In this document: one piece after another, positions 44,383 to 53,716 of the stretch | Layout: each line of letters begins with the position of its first letter | Position numbering within the stretch: the first letter of the stretch is position 1 | Assembly (NCBI RefSeq): GCF_027482425.1 | Contig: NZ_JAIXWA010000054.1 | Coordinates: 1 to 64,000, forward strand | From: Flavobacterium sp. | GTDB taxonomy: Bacteria; Bacteroidota; Bacteroidia; Flavobacteriales; Flavobacteriaceae | DNA length: 64,000 nucleotides | Direction: 5' to 3' | Notes under the pieces: generated by a model | Seen by the model: only the letters and a program-made list of their open reading frames with translations | Database searches by the model: none | Told to the model about the DNA's origin: nothing | Made by a program: the position numbers and the translations under genes

Positions 44383-44922
44383 ATGAAAGTTACAAATGAA
44401 TTTTTAATTCCTTTTACAGGATTAAAATTGGGAAAACACCAATTTGACTATCAAATTAGCCAGAAGTTCTTTGAATCGTATGCGTATTGCGATTTTGAAA
44501 ATTGTGCGGTAGACGTAAAAGTGGTTTTAGATAAAAAGTCAACTTTTATGGAGTTATCATTCAAACACAAAGGAACCGTTTTTGTTCCCTGCGATGTAAC
44601 GGGTGAGAAGTTCGATTTACCTGTCAAAGGCGCTATCAAAGTGGTCGTTAAGTTCGGTGACGCATTTAACAATGAAAATGAGGAGCTTCTTATTTTGCCC
44701 CACGGTGAGCACCAAATTGATATTACGCAATATGTTTATGAGTTGATTGTGTTGTCGGTTCCCCAAAAAAGGGTTCATCCTGGCGTTAAAGACGGATCAC
44801 TCAAAAACGAAGCCCTAGAAAAACTGTCTGTTACCTCGGTGAAAACCAAAGAAACAACACAAAAAGAAGAAAATATAGATCCCCGTTGGGATAAATTAAA
44901 ACAACTATTAACGGATAAATAA
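44383..44922 (+). CDS. yceD: YceD/DUF177 family protein
   Basis: A 179-residue DUF177 protein, from the ATG at 44383 (MKVTNEFLIPFTGLKLG). The family is the customary neighbour of rpmF and the fatty-acid genes and has been linked to 23S rRNA processing in plants and bacteria. Cys residues in YCDFENC and VPCDVTGE and the C-terminal DPRWDKLKQLL helix fit the family. It lies 8 nt upstream of rpmF. Confidence 0.88.
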   Translation: MKVTNEFLIPFTGLKLGKHQFDYQISQKFFESYAYCDFENCAVDVKVVLDKKSTFMELSFKHKGTVFVPCDVTGEKFDLPVKGAIKVVVKFGDAFNNENEELLILPHGEHQIDITQYVYELIVLSVPQKRVHPGVKDGSLKNEALEKLSVTSVKTKETTQKEENIDPRWDKLKQLLTDK

Positions 44923-44930
44923 TATAAAAA

Positions 44931-45125
44931 ATGGCACATCCTAAGAGAAGACAATCTGCGTCAAGAAGAGACAAAAGAAGAACGCACTACAAGGCTACTG
45001 CTGCGACTATCGCTACTTGCCCTGTAACTGGTGAGGCTCACTTGTATCACAGAGCATACTGGCATGAAGGTAAAATGTATTACAGAGGTCAAGTAGTTAT
45101 TGATAAATCAGTAGCTGAGGCTTAA
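44931..45125 (+). CDS. rpmF: 50S ribosomal protein L32
   Basis: A 64-residue L32 with the standard [17 protein letters not shown] start and a [15 protein letters not shown] middle. Only one Cys is present, so it is a zinc-free type, as usual in this phylum. It is cotranscribed with yceD and followed by a perfect terminator, so fabH is expressed from its own start. Confidence 0.97.
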   Translation: MAHPKRRQSASRRDKRRTHYKATAATIATCPVTGEAHLYHRAYWHEGKMYYRGQVVIDKSVAEA

Positions 45126-45144
45126 TATATACGGTAAAAAATCC

Positions 45145-45180
45145 CTCAAACTCTCACTATGTGAGAGTTTTTTGTTTTTT
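45145..45180 (+). terminator. Intrinsic terminator of rpmF
   Basis: AAACTCTCAC pairs perfectly with GTGAGAGTTT around TAT; TTTTGTTTTTT follows. Confidence 0.88.
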
Positions 45181-45224
45181 ACACCTTAAAAAGTATAACT
45201 CAATTATTTTTTGTAATTTCCACC

Positions 45225-45249
45225 CTCTGAAAGTGAATCCTTTTCAGAG
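45225..45249 (+). promoter_or_regulatory. Inverted repeat upstream of fabH
   Basis: CTCTGAAA, eight bases, TTTCAGAG: a perfect palindromic pair ending 17 nt before the fabH start. Its place between the rpmF terminator and fabH-accBC suggests an operator or leader hairpin for the fatty-acid genes. Confidence 0.4.
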
Positions 45250-45266
45250 TGCTATTAAACCAAACT

Positions 45267-46265
45267 ATGAGTACAATTACAGCCGCTATTACTGCCGTAG
45301 GCGCTTATGTCCCCGAGTATGTTTTGTCCAATGAGGTGCTGGAGCAAATGGTAGATACCAACGATGAATGGATTACTACCCGCACCGGGATCAAAGAGCG
45401 CCGCTTGTTAAAAGAAGCGGGGAAAGGCACTTCTTATTTAGCCATCAAAGCGGCCCAAAATCTTTTTGAAAAAAACAATATTGATCCGTTAGAAATTGAT
45501 TTAATTATCATGGCAACGGCAACACCGGATATGCCCGTAGCTTCAACTGGAGTATATGTGGCTTCTCAAATTGGTGCTGTTAATGCTTTTGCCTTTGATT
45601 TGTCAGCCGCTTGTTCAAGTTTTCTTTACGGAATGTCGACGGCTGCCGCTTATATTCAATCGGGGCGTTATAAAAAGGTGTTGTTAATTGGAGCCGATAA
45701 AATGTCTTCCATTATCGACTACACCGATCGAGCCACTTGTATCATTTTTGGTGATGGTGCGGGAGCTGTTTTGTTTGAACCCAACACTGAAGGCTTGGGG
45801 TTGCAAGATGAGTTTTTGCGCTCGGATGGAATCGGTCGAGAGTATTTAAAGATCGATGCGGGCGGTTCGATTTTGCCAGCTTCAAAAGATACGGTGGATA
45901 ACGGACAGCATTTTGTATTTCAAGATGGGAAAACGGTCTTCAAATACGCCGTTTCTGGAATGGCAGACGTGAGTGAAAAAATCATGCAACGCAATAATTT
46001 GACCCATGACGATATTCATTGGTTGGTCGCCCATCAAGCCAACCGACGTATTATTGATGCTACGGCGCAACGCATGGGGTTGGATGAATCCAAAGTGTTG
46101 ATTAATATTCAACGGTATGGAAATACAACTTCGGCCACCTTACCCTTGTTGTTGAGTGATTTTGAAAATCAATTAAAAAAAGGTGATAATCTAATTTTTG
46201 CTGCTTTTGGGGGTGGATTCACTTGGGGAGCCATTTACCTAAAATGGGCGTATAACAAACAATAA
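45267..46265 (+). CDS. fabH: Beta-ketoacyl-ACP synthase III
   Basis: A 332-residue enzyme that starts fatty-acid chains by condensing acyl-CoA with malonyl-ACP. The catalytic Cys is in FDLSAACSSFLYG near residue 114, the His in HWLVAHQANRRII near 252, and the Asn in YGNTTSATLPLLL near 287. The start at 45267 (MSTITAA) is chosen because the longer frame would begin within the inverted repeat. accB follows 23 nt later. Confidence 0.95.
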   Translation: MSTITAAITAVGAYVPEYVLSNEVLEQMVDTNDEWITTRTGIKERRLLKEAGKGTSYLAIKAAQNLFEKNNIDPLEIDLIIMATATPDMPVASTGVYVASQIGAVNAFAFDLSAACSSFLYGMSTAAAYIQSGRYKKVLLIGADKMSSIIDYTDRATCIIFGDGAGAVLFEPNTEGLGLQDEFLRSDGIGREYLKIDAGGSILPASKDTVDNGQHFVFQDGKTVFKYAVSGMADVSEKIMQRNNLTHDDIHWLVAHQANRRIIDATAQRMGLDESKVLINIQRYGNTTSATLPLLLSDFENQLKKGDNLIFAAFGGGFTWGAIYLKWAYNKQ

Positions 46266-46288
46266 ACGATAACTAAAACGAAAGAACT

Positions 46289-46774
46289 ATGGATTTAAAA
46301 GAGATTCAAAATCTGATCAAATTCGTATCCAACTCGGGTGTTGCTGAGGTAAAATTGGAGACTGGCGATGTAAAAATTACCATCCGCACCACTTTAGAAG
46401 GAAATACTCCTGATATTACGTATGTACAATCTGCACCTGTGGCTCCTGTCATTTCTCAAGTGGCGGCTCCTGCTCCTGCAGCAGCTCCCGTATCGCCAGT
46501 CGCTCCTGCGGCTCCTGCGGCAGATGATGCAAAATATATTACCATCAAGTCACCTATGATAGGTACTTTTTACCGCAAACCCGCCCCCGACAAATCTCCA
46601 TTTGTTGAAGTTGGTTCAACCATCGGTAAAGGAGATGTGTTGTGTGTGGTAGAAGCGATGAAATTATTCAATGAAATTGAATCGGAAGTATCGGGTAAAA
46701 TCGTCAAAATATTAGTAGACGATATGTCTCCCGTAGAGTTTGATCAACCGCTATTCTTGGTCGATCCGTCTTAA
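46289..46774 (+). CDS. accB: Biotin carboxyl carrier protein of acetyl-CoA carboxylase
   Basis: A 161-residue biotin carrier. The N-terminal dimerising part is followed by an Ala/Pro-rich linker (about 55-82) and a biotinyl domain with the acceptor Lys in VVEAMKLFNEI near residue 127. It carries CO2 from AccC to the carboxyltransferase, whose genes are not in this window. It lies between fabH and accC. Confidence 0.96.
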   Translation: MDLKEIQNLIKFVSNSGVAEVKLETGDVKITIRTTLEGNTPDITYVQSAPVAPVISQVAAPAPAAAPVSPVAPAAPAADDAKYITIKSPMIGTFYRKPAPDKSPFVEVGSTIGKGDVLCVVEAMKLFNEIESEVSGKIVKILVDDMSPVEFDQPLFLVDPS

Positions 46775-46849
46775 TTTGTAGCGATTTCCACACGACGAGG
46801 AATGCCTATGCCGTGTTTGAAATCTAGGTTTAATTTAAATTGAAACAGG

Positions 46850-48196
46850 ATGTTCAAGAAAATATTAATCGCCAATAGAGGCGAAATCGCTTTGCGTGTG
46901 ATTCGCACCTGTCGTGAGATGGGGATTAAAACCGTTGCGGTATATTCTACCGCGGATGCCGAAAGTTTACACGTGAAATTTGCCGATGAAGCGGTGTGTA
47001 TCGGACCTGCGCCGAGCAACTTATCGTATTTGAAAATGTCCAATATCATCGCAGCAGCTGAAATCACGAATGCAGATGCGATTCACCCAGGATATGGATT
47101 CCTTTCTGAAAACGCTAAGTTTTCTAAAATTTGTCAGGAACATGGTATCAAATTTATTGGTGCCTCGCCAGAAATGATTGATAAAATGGGGGATAAAGCA
47201 ACCGCTAAAGCTACTATGAAAGCAGCGGGAGTTCCTTGTGTGCCTGGTTCGGATGGAATTTTAGAGTCTCTAGAAGAAGCCAAAAAAGTAGCCAAAGAAA
47301 TAGGGTATCCTGTAATGATGAAAGCTACAGCAGGCGGTGGAGGAAAAGGGATGCGTGCCATTTGGAAAGAAGAAGAGCTCGATAAAGCTTGGGAAAGTGC
47401 CCGATTAGAAGCTGCAGCTGCCTTCGGAAACGATGGGATGTATATGGAAAAATTGATTGAAGAGCCCCGTCATATTGAAATTCAAGTGGTTGGTGACTCC
47501 TATGGAAAAGCATGTCACTTATCTGAACGGGACTGTTCGGTGCAACGTCGTCACCAAAAATTAACCGAAGAAACCCCTTCTCCATTTATGACCGATGATT
47601 TGCGTCAGCGTATGGGGGATGCAGCGGTGAAAGCAGCAGAGTATATTCAGTATGAAGGTGCAGGAACGGTGGAGTTTTTGGTAGATAAGCACCGCAATTT
47701 CTACTTTATGGAAATGAATACCCGTATTCAAGTAGAACACCCAATTACCGAGCAAGTAATTGATTACGATTTGATTCGTGAGCAAATATTGGTTGCTGCT
47801 GGGGTGCCTATTTCAGGTAAAAACTACTTACCGCAATTGCATTCGATTGAATGTCGTATCAATGCAGAAGATCCGTATAATGATTTCCGTCCCTCGCCAG
47901 GTAAAATTACAGTTTTGCATGCGCCAGGAGGTCACGGAGTTCGTTTAGATACACACGTTTATGCAGGGTATACGATTCCGCCCAACTATGACTCCATGAT
48001 AGCCAAGTTGATAACTACGGCACAAACCCGTGAAGAGGCAATCAACAAAATGAAGCGCGCATTGGATGAGTTTTACATTGAAGGCATTAAAACCACCATA
48101 CCTTTCCACCGTCAGTTGATGGATGAACCGGATTATGTGGCCGGAAATTATACCACAAAATTCATGGAATCCTTTAAAATGAAAGATCCCAATTAA
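46850..48196 (+). CDS. accC: Biotin carboxylase of acetyl-CoA carboxylase
   Basis: A 448-residue ATP-grasp enzyme that carboxylates the biotin on AccB. Conserved regions: [44 protein letters not shown] near 162-174, [22 protein letters not shown] and [13 protein letters not shown]. Standard length. It is the last gene of the lipid cluster, followed by a terminator. Confidence 0.97.
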   Translation: MFKKILIANRGEIALRVIRTCREMGIKTVAVYSTADAESLHVKFADEAVCIGPAPSNLSYLKMSNIIAAAEITNADAIHPGYGFLSENAKFSKICQEHGIKFIGASPEMIDKMGDKATAKATMKAAGVPCVPGSDGILESLEEAKKVAKEIGYPVMMKATAGGGGKGMRAIWKEEELDKAWESARLEAAAAFGNDGMYMEKLIEEPRHIEIQVVGDSYGKACHLSERDCSVQRRHQKLTEETPSPFMTDDLRQRMGDAAVKAAEYIQYEGAGTVEFLVDKHRNFYFMEMNTRIQVEHPITEQVIDYDLIREQILVAAGVPISGKNYLPQLHSIECRINAEDPYNDFRPSPGKITVLHAPGGHGVRLDTHVYAGYTIPPNYDSMIAKLITTAQTREEAINKMKRALDEFYIEGIKTTIPFHRQLMDEPDYVAGNYTTKFMESFKMKDPN

Positions 48197-48202
48197 AAAT
48201 AA

Positions 48203-48228
48203 AGCCACCTTTCGAGGTGGTTTTTTTT
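48203..48228 (+). terminator. Intrinsic terminator of accC
   Basis: AGCCACCT, TTCG, AGGTGGTT, then a T-run. Confidence 0.85.
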
Positions 48229-48270
48229 ACCTTCTGCTGAAGATAGTTGCAAGTGGTTTAATGATACAAT

Positions 48271-48298
48271 AAAAAAACCCGCTCCAATGGAACGGGTT
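48271..48298 (-). terminator. Intrinsic terminator of rplU-rpmA
   Basis: On the minus strand AACCCGTTCC, ATTG, GGAGCGGGTT, then T7 (one wobble pair). 24 nt beyond the rpmA stop. Confidence 0.85.
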
Positions 48299-48321
48299 GA
48301 TTTATATTCTAATACGAAGTA

Positions 48322-48582
48322 TTATGCTTTGAAGGGCTCAATAGATACAAATGATTTATTATCCCCTTTTTTCTGGAATTTTACAATTCCATCAACCTTA
48401 GCGTGTAGTGTATGGTCTTTCCCCATGTACACGTTTTCACCTGGATTGTGTTTTGAACCACGTTGTCTAACGATAATGTTACCTGCGATAGCCGCTTGGC
48501 CACCATAGATTTTTACACCAAGTCGTTTCGACTCTGATTCTCTACCGTTCTTGGAACTACCGACACCTTTCTTGTGAGCCAT
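48322..48582 (-). CDS. rpmA: 50S ribosomal protein L27
   Basis: An 86-residue L27 that reaches the peptidyl-transferase centre. It starts [20 protein letters not shown] with no N-terminal extension, so it does not need the prepeptide cleavage known from Firmicutes. Second gene of the rplU-rpmA operon, 22 nt after rplU. Confidence 0.98.
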   Translation of the reverse strand: MAHKKGVGSSKNGRESESKRLGVKIYGGQAAIAGNIIVRQRGSKHNPGENVYMGKDHTLHAKVDGIVKFQKKGDNKSFVSIEPFKA

Positions 48583-48604
48583 GATGTTTTGGTTTTATAA
48601 GTTA

Positions 48605-49063
48605 TTATTCTTCAGTTTTTTTGGTTTTCTTCGGTGCTTTTGGTGCAGCATCCTCTGATTTTTCAGCTTTAGGCGCTTTTGCTTTTTTAGGCGCTTCTTC
48701 TGTAACTTCTACAGCAGGAGCAGCTTCTTTTTTAACCGCTTTTTTTGGACCTGTGGCTGCAATGCCTTCAATAATGATTTGGGTTAAAGCTTGACGGTGA
48801 CCGTTTTTCTTTTTGTACCCTTTTCTACGTTTTTTCTTGAAAACGATTACTTTTTCACCTTTAAGGTGTTGTAAAATTTTGGCTTCTACGGAAGCACCTT
48901 CTATAGCTGGGGCGCCGATTGTAATTGTTCCGTTGTCGTCTAATAAAAGAACTTTTTCAAAAGAAACTTTTGAACCTTCTTCGTTCGCTAAACGGTGAAC
49001 AAAAACTTTCTGGTCTTTGCTTACTTTGAATTGTTGCCCTGCTATCTCTACGATTGCGTACAT
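48605..49063 (-). CDS. rplU: 50S ribosomal protein L21 with C-terminal extension
   Basis: A 152-residue protein. Residues 1-103 are ordinary L21 (MYAIVEIAGQQFKVSKDQKV, KKKRRKGYKKKNGHRQALT). The last 45 residues are a low-complexity Lys/Ala/Glu/Pro tail ending in KAPKKTKKTEE. Such tails occur in Bacteroidota L21, and their role is not known to me. It has a perfect promoter and shares a terminator with rpmA. Confidence 0.96.
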   Translation of the reverse strand: MYAIVEIAGQQFKVSKDQKVFVHRLANEEGSKVSFEKVLLLDDNGTITIGAPAIEGASVEAKILQHLKGEKVIVFKKKRRKGYKKKNGHRQALTQIIIEGIAATGPKKAVKKEAAPAVEVTEEAPKKAKAPKAEKSEDAAPKAPKKTKKTEE

Positions 49064-49096
49064 AACAATAATGTTTAGTTAAAAATTTTAAGGATG

Positions 49097-49126
49097 CAAA
49101 TATACAAATTAATTTCATTGAAACAA
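49097..49126 (-). promoter_or_regulatory. Promoter of rplU-rpmA
   Basis: On the minus strand TTG, 19 nt, TATATTTG. A full match to the consensus, with a leader of about 30 nt. Confidence 0.75.
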
Positions 49127-49220
49127 GCTAATTCTCAAAATAGTCGACCTTAGGATCAAAGGTTTAGATTGCAGTATAACTCGAGACGTAAAAAAATACA
49201 GAAACCCAATTAAAAAAATC

Positions 49221-49228
49221 TATTTTTG
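49221..49228 (+). promoter_or_regulatory. -7 element of the M16 operon
   Basis: Exact TATTTTTG 85 nt upstream of the first M16 ATG; no good -33 TTG. The leader is longer than is usual here. Confidence 0.45.
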
Positions 49229-49312
49229 TGTAACAATATGACCATGGGTGTGACTTATGGGCATTCGATTTAACGCTGGGTTCAACCCCGAAAAAACAAA
49301 CAACGAATTCTT

Positions 49313-50641
49313 ATGAAAAAATCTTTAATCGCTTTAAGTTCATTGCTTATGCTTGGAGGTACAGCTCATGCTCAAAAAGTTGCTTTTGAAGAGTATGACT
49401 TAGACAACGGAATGCATGTCATTCTCCACAACGACCCTTCGGCGCCTGTAGTGATTACCTCGGTAATGTATCATGTAGGAGCCAAAGACGAAAACCCAGA
49501 ACGTACAGGTTTTGCCCACTTTTTTGAGCACTTACTGTTCGAAGGGACTCAAAACATTAAACGAGGGGAATGGTTCAAAATCGTTACCGGTAATGGGGGG
49601 ACAAACAATGCCAATACCACTGATGACCGTACGTATTATTTTGAAGTTTTTCCTTCTAATAACCTTGAGTTAGGCTTATGGATGGAATCAGAGCGATTGA
49701 TGCATCCTGTAATTAACCAAATTGGAGTTGATACTCAAAATGAAGTGGTTAAAGAAGAGAAGCGTTTGCGCGTAGACAATCAGCCTTATGGGCAATTGAT
49801 TGCTGAGGTAAAGAAAAATATGTTTGTGAAACACCCGTATCGTTGGGCTACCATTGGTTCTATGGAGCATTTGGATGCGGCTACTTTGGAAGAGTTTCAA
49901 GCTTTCAACAAAAAGTTTTATACCCCAAACAATGCCGTTTTGGTAGTGGCGGGGCAAATTGATATTGCGCAAACGAAAGCTTGGATTCAAAAGTATTTTG
50001 GACCCATTCCTCGTGGGGAAGAGGTGAAGCGTCAGAAGTTTGAAGAGGCACCGATTACGCAAGAAATCCGCGCTACGTATGAAGATCCCAACATCCAGAA
50101 ACCCATGGTGGTGGCTTCGTACAGAACCCCTTCCATGAAGTCACGTGATGCTCGTGTATTGGACATGATTTCAACGTATTTAAGCGATGGAAACAGTTCC
50201 AAATTGTACAAGAAAATTGTCGATGATAAAAAAATGGCTTTACAAATCGGAGCTTTTAATTATTCACAAGAAGATTATGGAATGTACATTCTTTATGGAA
50301 TGCCTCAAGGGGATACTACATTGGCGCAGTTGGTAAAAGAAATGGATGAGGAAATTGTGAAATTGCAAAACGAACTTATTTCGGAGAACGATTATAAGAA
50401 GTTGCAAAATAAAATTGAAAACAATTACGTAAACAACAATTCTAGTGTTGAAGGGGTAGCTGAAAATTTGGCGTCTTACTATATGTTGTATGGCGATGTT
50501 AATTTAATCAATACCGAAATCGAAATGTATCGCTCTATTACACGAGAAGAAATTCGTGACATTGCCAAAAAGTATTTGAATCCCAACCAGCGTTTAATTC
50601 TGGATTATGTTCCAGCCAAAGACAAAGCAGACGCTAAATAA
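49313..50641 (+). CDS. M16 family zinc peptidase, active subunit
   Basis: A 442-residue pitrilysin-type peptidase with a signal peptide (MKKSLIALSSLLMLGGTAHA). The inverted zinc motif HFFEHLLFEG is near residue 68, and the distal Glu lies in the VVKEEKR segment near 145. It is therefore a competent exported peptidase, expected in the periplasm. The neighbouring gene, 10 nt downstream, encodes an M16 homologue without the zinc motif; together they form the active/inactive pair typical of heterodimeric M16B enzymes. Confidence 0.92.
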   Translation: MKKSLIALSSLLMLGGTAHAQKVAFEEYDLDNGMHVILHNDPSAPVVITSVMYHVGAKDENPERTGFAHFFEHLLFEGTQNIKRGEWFKIVTGNGGTNNANTTDDRTYYFEVFPSNNLELGLWMESERLMHPVINQIGVDTQNEVVKEEKRLRVDNQPYGQLIAEVKKNMFVKHPYRWATIGSMEHLDAATLEEFQAFNKKFYTPNNAVLVVAGQIDIAQTKAWIQKYFGPIPRGEEVKRQKFEEAPITQEIRATYEDPNIQKPMVVASYRTPSMKSRDARVLDMISTYLSDGNSSKLYKKIVDDKKMALQIGAFNYSQEDYGMYILYGMPQGDTTLAQLVKEMDEEIVKLQNELISENDYKKLQNKIENNYVNNNSSVEGVAENLASYYMLYGDVNLINTEIEMYRSITREEIRDIAKKYLNPNQRLILDYVPAKDKADAK

Positions 50642-50651
50642 TTGAATTATC

Positions 50652-52709
50652 ATGAGAAAATCTATTATACTTTTATCAGGCTTGTTTCTGACATTCATTA
50701 TGCAAGCACAAGACAGACCTCAACCACAGCCTGGACCGGCACCAAAAATTAGTATCAAAAAACCAGAAACGTTTACGCTTCCCAACGGATTAAAGGTGAT
50801 GGTGGTAGAAGATCACAAATTACCTCGCGTTTCCTTTAGTTTGACTATTGATAATGCACCGTATGCTGAAGGCAATAAAAAAGGAATTGACGATTTGACT
50901 AGCAGTTTGATGGGAATGGGTTCTACCAAAACCCCAAAAGATGCGTTCAATGAAGAAGTTGACTTTTTAGGAGCCGACATTAGTTTCAGTTCTAGTGGTG
51001 CTTATGCTAGTGGTTTGTCTAAATATTCGAAGCGCATTTTAGAATTGATGGCCGAAGGATCTTTGATGCCTAATTTCACGCAAGAAGAGTTTGAAAAAGA
51101 AAGCGATAAATTAATCGAAGGGTTAAAAACACAAGAGAAAAGTGTTCCTGCTGTGGCTGGTCGCGTTGAAAATGTATTGGTTTACAGCAAGAATCATCCT
51201 GCGGGAGAATATTTGTCAGAGGAAACCATTAAAAATGTAACCTTAGACGACATCAAGAAAAATTATGTGACCTATTTTGTGCCTTCTCGTGCGTATTTGG
51301 TCATCATTGGTGATGTAAAATTTAAAGAAACCAAGAAGTTAGTCGAAAAATTATTTGGCTCATGGACCAAAGCTACAGCGCCTGCGGTTACGTATACCCA
51401 GCCTAGTAATGTTCAGTACACGCAACTCAATTTCGTCGATATGCCCAACGCAGTGCAATCGGAGATTTCGGTAGTTAATACTGTGAACTTGAAATTGTCT
51501 GATCCTGACTTTTTCCCTGTTATCGTGGCGAATCAAGTGTTAGGAGGTGATTTTAATAGTTATTTAAACATGAATTTGCGTGAAGCCCATGGTTGGACGT
51601 ATGGCGCCCGTTCCAATGTAGGGTCAAATAAGTACATGATGAGCAAATTCAAAGCAAACACCCAAGTACGTAATTCGGTTACGGATAGTGCTGTGGTTGA
51701 AATCATGAAAGAAATCAAACGTATTCGCACTGAAAAAGTGACCGATGAGGCACTTCGAAATGTGAAAGCTGGCTATATCGGTCGTTTCGTAATGCAAGTT
51801 GAAAAGCCGCAAACCGTAGCGCGATATGCTTTAAACATTGAAACCGAAAGTTTACCTGCCGATTTTTATGAAAATTACATCAAAAATATTGAGGCAGTAA
51901 CTGCAGAAGATGTCATGCGTGTCATGAATAAATACGTATTGGCCGATAACTTACGCATTATCATTACAGGGAAAGCGGCTGAAGTTGTACCTGCTTTAGA
52001 AAAGTTGAAAATTCCAATGTTCTTCTTTGATAAGTTTGGTAACCCAACAGAAAAGCCAAAAATGAAAATGCCAGTTCCTGCTGGGGTAACGGTAAAAACG
52101 GTTTTGGATAAATACATGGCCGCCATTGGAGGCGAAAAAGCAGTAATGGCTGTAAAATCAATCGCGGTAAATGGAACATCAGAAATTGAAGGTGCTCCCG
52201 CTCCATTAGCGTATGTTTCTAAAAAAGATAGCAAAGGACGCACGTTGATGAAATTAGAACTTACAGGGATGATGGAGTTGTCCAAACAAGTTATAGGGGA
52301 TAAATCGGGGTATTCTGCAGGTCAAGGCCAGAAAAAAGAAATGACCGCAGAGGAATTTGCAGATAAAAAAGTATTGGCGGGTACCTTTGAAGAATTAGGC
52401 TTGGCTAAGAAAACCGATGTGGTTTTAGATGGAATCGAACCCTTTAATGGCGTGGATGCTTACGCATTGAAAAGTGGTAAAACAATCTATTATTACGATG
52501 TGAAAACGGGATTGCGTGTGGGTTCAACAACAACACAAGAGCGCAATGGACAGCAAATGACCTCTTCCATTTTATTGTCGGATTATAAAGATGTAAAAGG
52601 AGTTAAAGTACCTTATATTATTGTACTTTCTCAAGGAGGTCGTGATTTAGAAATCAAAGTTTCGGATGTAAAAATCAACGAAGGAGTTACCGACGCTGAT
52701 TTTCAATAA
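50652..52709 (+). CDS. M16 family homologue, non-catalytic subunit with extra domain
   Basis: A 685-residue exported protein (signal MRKSIILLSGLFLTFIMQAQ). Residues about 35-460 are an M16 fold in which the zinc motif position reads GIDDLTSSLMGMG, so no zinc site remains. It has the substrate-side features of the partner subunit (NLREAHGWTYGARS near 305). Residues about 470-685 add a separate beta-rich domain of the outer-membrane lipoprotein-sorting/LolA-like kind (VDAYALKSGKTIYYYDVKTG). It probably pairs with the active M16 protein encoded upstream. A terminator follows. Confidence 0.88.
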   Translation: MRKSIILLSGLFLTFIMQAQDRPQPQPGPAPKISIKKPETFTLPNGLKVMVVEDHKLPRVSFSLTIDNAPYAEGNKKGIDDLTSSLMGMGSTKTPKDAFNEEVDFLGADISFSSSGAYASGLSKYSKRILELMAEGSLMPNFTQEEFEKESDKLIEGLKTQEKSVPAVAGRVENVLVYSKNHPAGEYLSEETIKNVTLDDIKKNYVTYFVPSRAYLVIIGDVKFKETKKLVEKLFGSWTKATAPAVTYTQPSNVQYTQLNFVDMPNAVQSEISVVNTVNLKLSDPDFFPVIVANQVLGGDFNSYLNMNLREAHGWTYGARSNVGSNKYMMSKFKANTQVRNSVTDSAVVEIMKEIKRIRTEKVTDEALRNVKAGYIGRFVMQVEKPQTVARYALNIETESLPADFYENYIKNIEAVTAEDVMRVMNKYVLADNLRIIITGKAAEVVPALEKLKIPMFFFDKFGNPTEKPKMKMPVPAGVTVKTVLDKYMAAIGGEKAVMAVKSIAVNGTSEIEGAPAPLAYVSKKDSKGRTLMKLELTGMMELSKQVIGDKSGYSAGQGQKKEMTAEEFADKKVLAGTFEELGLAKKTDVVLDGIEPFNGVDAYALKSGKTIYYYDVKTGLRVGSTTTQERNGQQMTSSILLSDYKDVKGVKVPYIIVLSQGGRDLEIKVSDVKINEGVTDADFQ

Positions 52710-52728
52710 ACTAAAAGCTTTTATAACA

Positions 52729-52760
52729 AGAAGGCTGTTCTTTGGAGCAGCCTTTTTTAT
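52729..52760 (+). terminator. Intrinsic terminator of the M16 operon
   Basis: AAGGCTGTTC, TTTG, GAGCAGCCTT, T-run (one imperfect pair). It overlaps the stop of the convergent transporter gene. Confidence 0.8.
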
Positions 52761-53623
52761 TTTTTACTCGAGAGGTAAACACCAATCAATATGATCAGTG
52801 CCCCAATGCCCTGTACTGCGGTCAATTTTTCGCCATCAACCATACCCCAACACACGGCAACCACCGGAATTAAATAGGTTACAGAAGTGGCAAAAACAGG
52901 AGAAGAGATTTGAATTAATTTGTAAAAAAGAATGTTAGCTATTCCTGTTCCAATTACGCCCAAAATCATAATGTAAAGCAACGCTTCTTGGGTAGCAGGT
53001 GCCATAATAATTTCCTGAATGTTGGTACTCAACAGAATGGCTAATGCGGGGAATAGCATGACCAAAAAGTTACCGGTAGTAATGCTTAACGGTTTCACAT
53101 CAGAAAGGTGTTTTTTGATCAAATTCACATTGGTTGCATAACAAAATGAAGCAATAAGCACCAACACCGTATACATATAATTTTGATTGGGGTATGAAAG
53201 GGCTCCGTCGATAATGAGTAACAGTGTTCCTGAAAATCCGATGATTACCCCGAAAATCTGACTGCGTTTAAAGGTAAGTCCAAAGGCAAATGCTCCTAAA
53301 ATAAGCGTGTTTAGGGGAGTCAAGGAATTTAGGATGGAACTCACAGCGCTGCTGATTTGTGTTTGCGCAATGGCAAAAAGAAAAGCCGGAATAAAGGTGC
53401 CAAACAATGAAGTAAGTGCAATAAATTTCCATTGATAATGGCGAATGTCTTTTAAACTCTGAAAGCCAATTAAGAGTAAAAAAAGGGCAGAAAACACGAT
53501 TCGAGCGGCTCCCAATTGAAGTGGCGACAAGCCCAACAATCCTCTTTTTATCAAAATAAATGAACTTCCCCATGTAAGCGCTAGGATGATGAGGAATAAC
53601 CATTTTACTTGTTGTTGGGTCAT
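52757..53623 (-). CDS. DMT/EamA-family transporter
   Basis: A 288-residue inner-membrane protein with about ten hydrophobic helices arranged as two EamA repeats (LTWGSSFILIKRGLLGLSP near residue 16; repeat 2 from about 150). Members export amino acids, metabolites or drugs; the substrate is not evident. It ends in a dilysine-like SSKK. Monocistronic. Confidence 0.9.
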   Translation of the reverse strand: MTQQQVKWLFLIILALTWGSSFILIKRGLLGLSPLQLGAARIVFSALFLLLIGFQSLKDIRHYQWKFIALTSLFGTFIPAFLFAIAQTQISSAVSSILNSLTPLNTLILGAFAFGLTFKRSQIFGVIIGFSGTLLLIIDGALSYPNQNYMYTVLVLIASFCYATNVNLIKKHLSDVKPLSITTGNFLVMLFPALAILLSTNIQEIIMAPATQEALLYIMILGVIGTGIANILFYKLIQISSPVFATSVTYLIPVVAVCWGMVDGEKLTAVQGIGALIILIGVYLSSKK

Positions 53624-53686
53624 AGCAAAGATGTTAAGGTTTGCAAAATTGGGATTATTTTATGAATGCTGGTATAAAAAAAAATT

Positions 53687-53694
53687 TATTTTTG
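53687..53694 (+). promoter_or_regulatory. -7 element of the HMA lipoprotein gene
   Basis: Exact TATTTTTG 22 nt upstream of the ATG at 53717; no standard -33. Confidence 0.45.
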
Positions 53695-53716
53695 TTTGCA
53701 ATTCAAAGAAATTACC

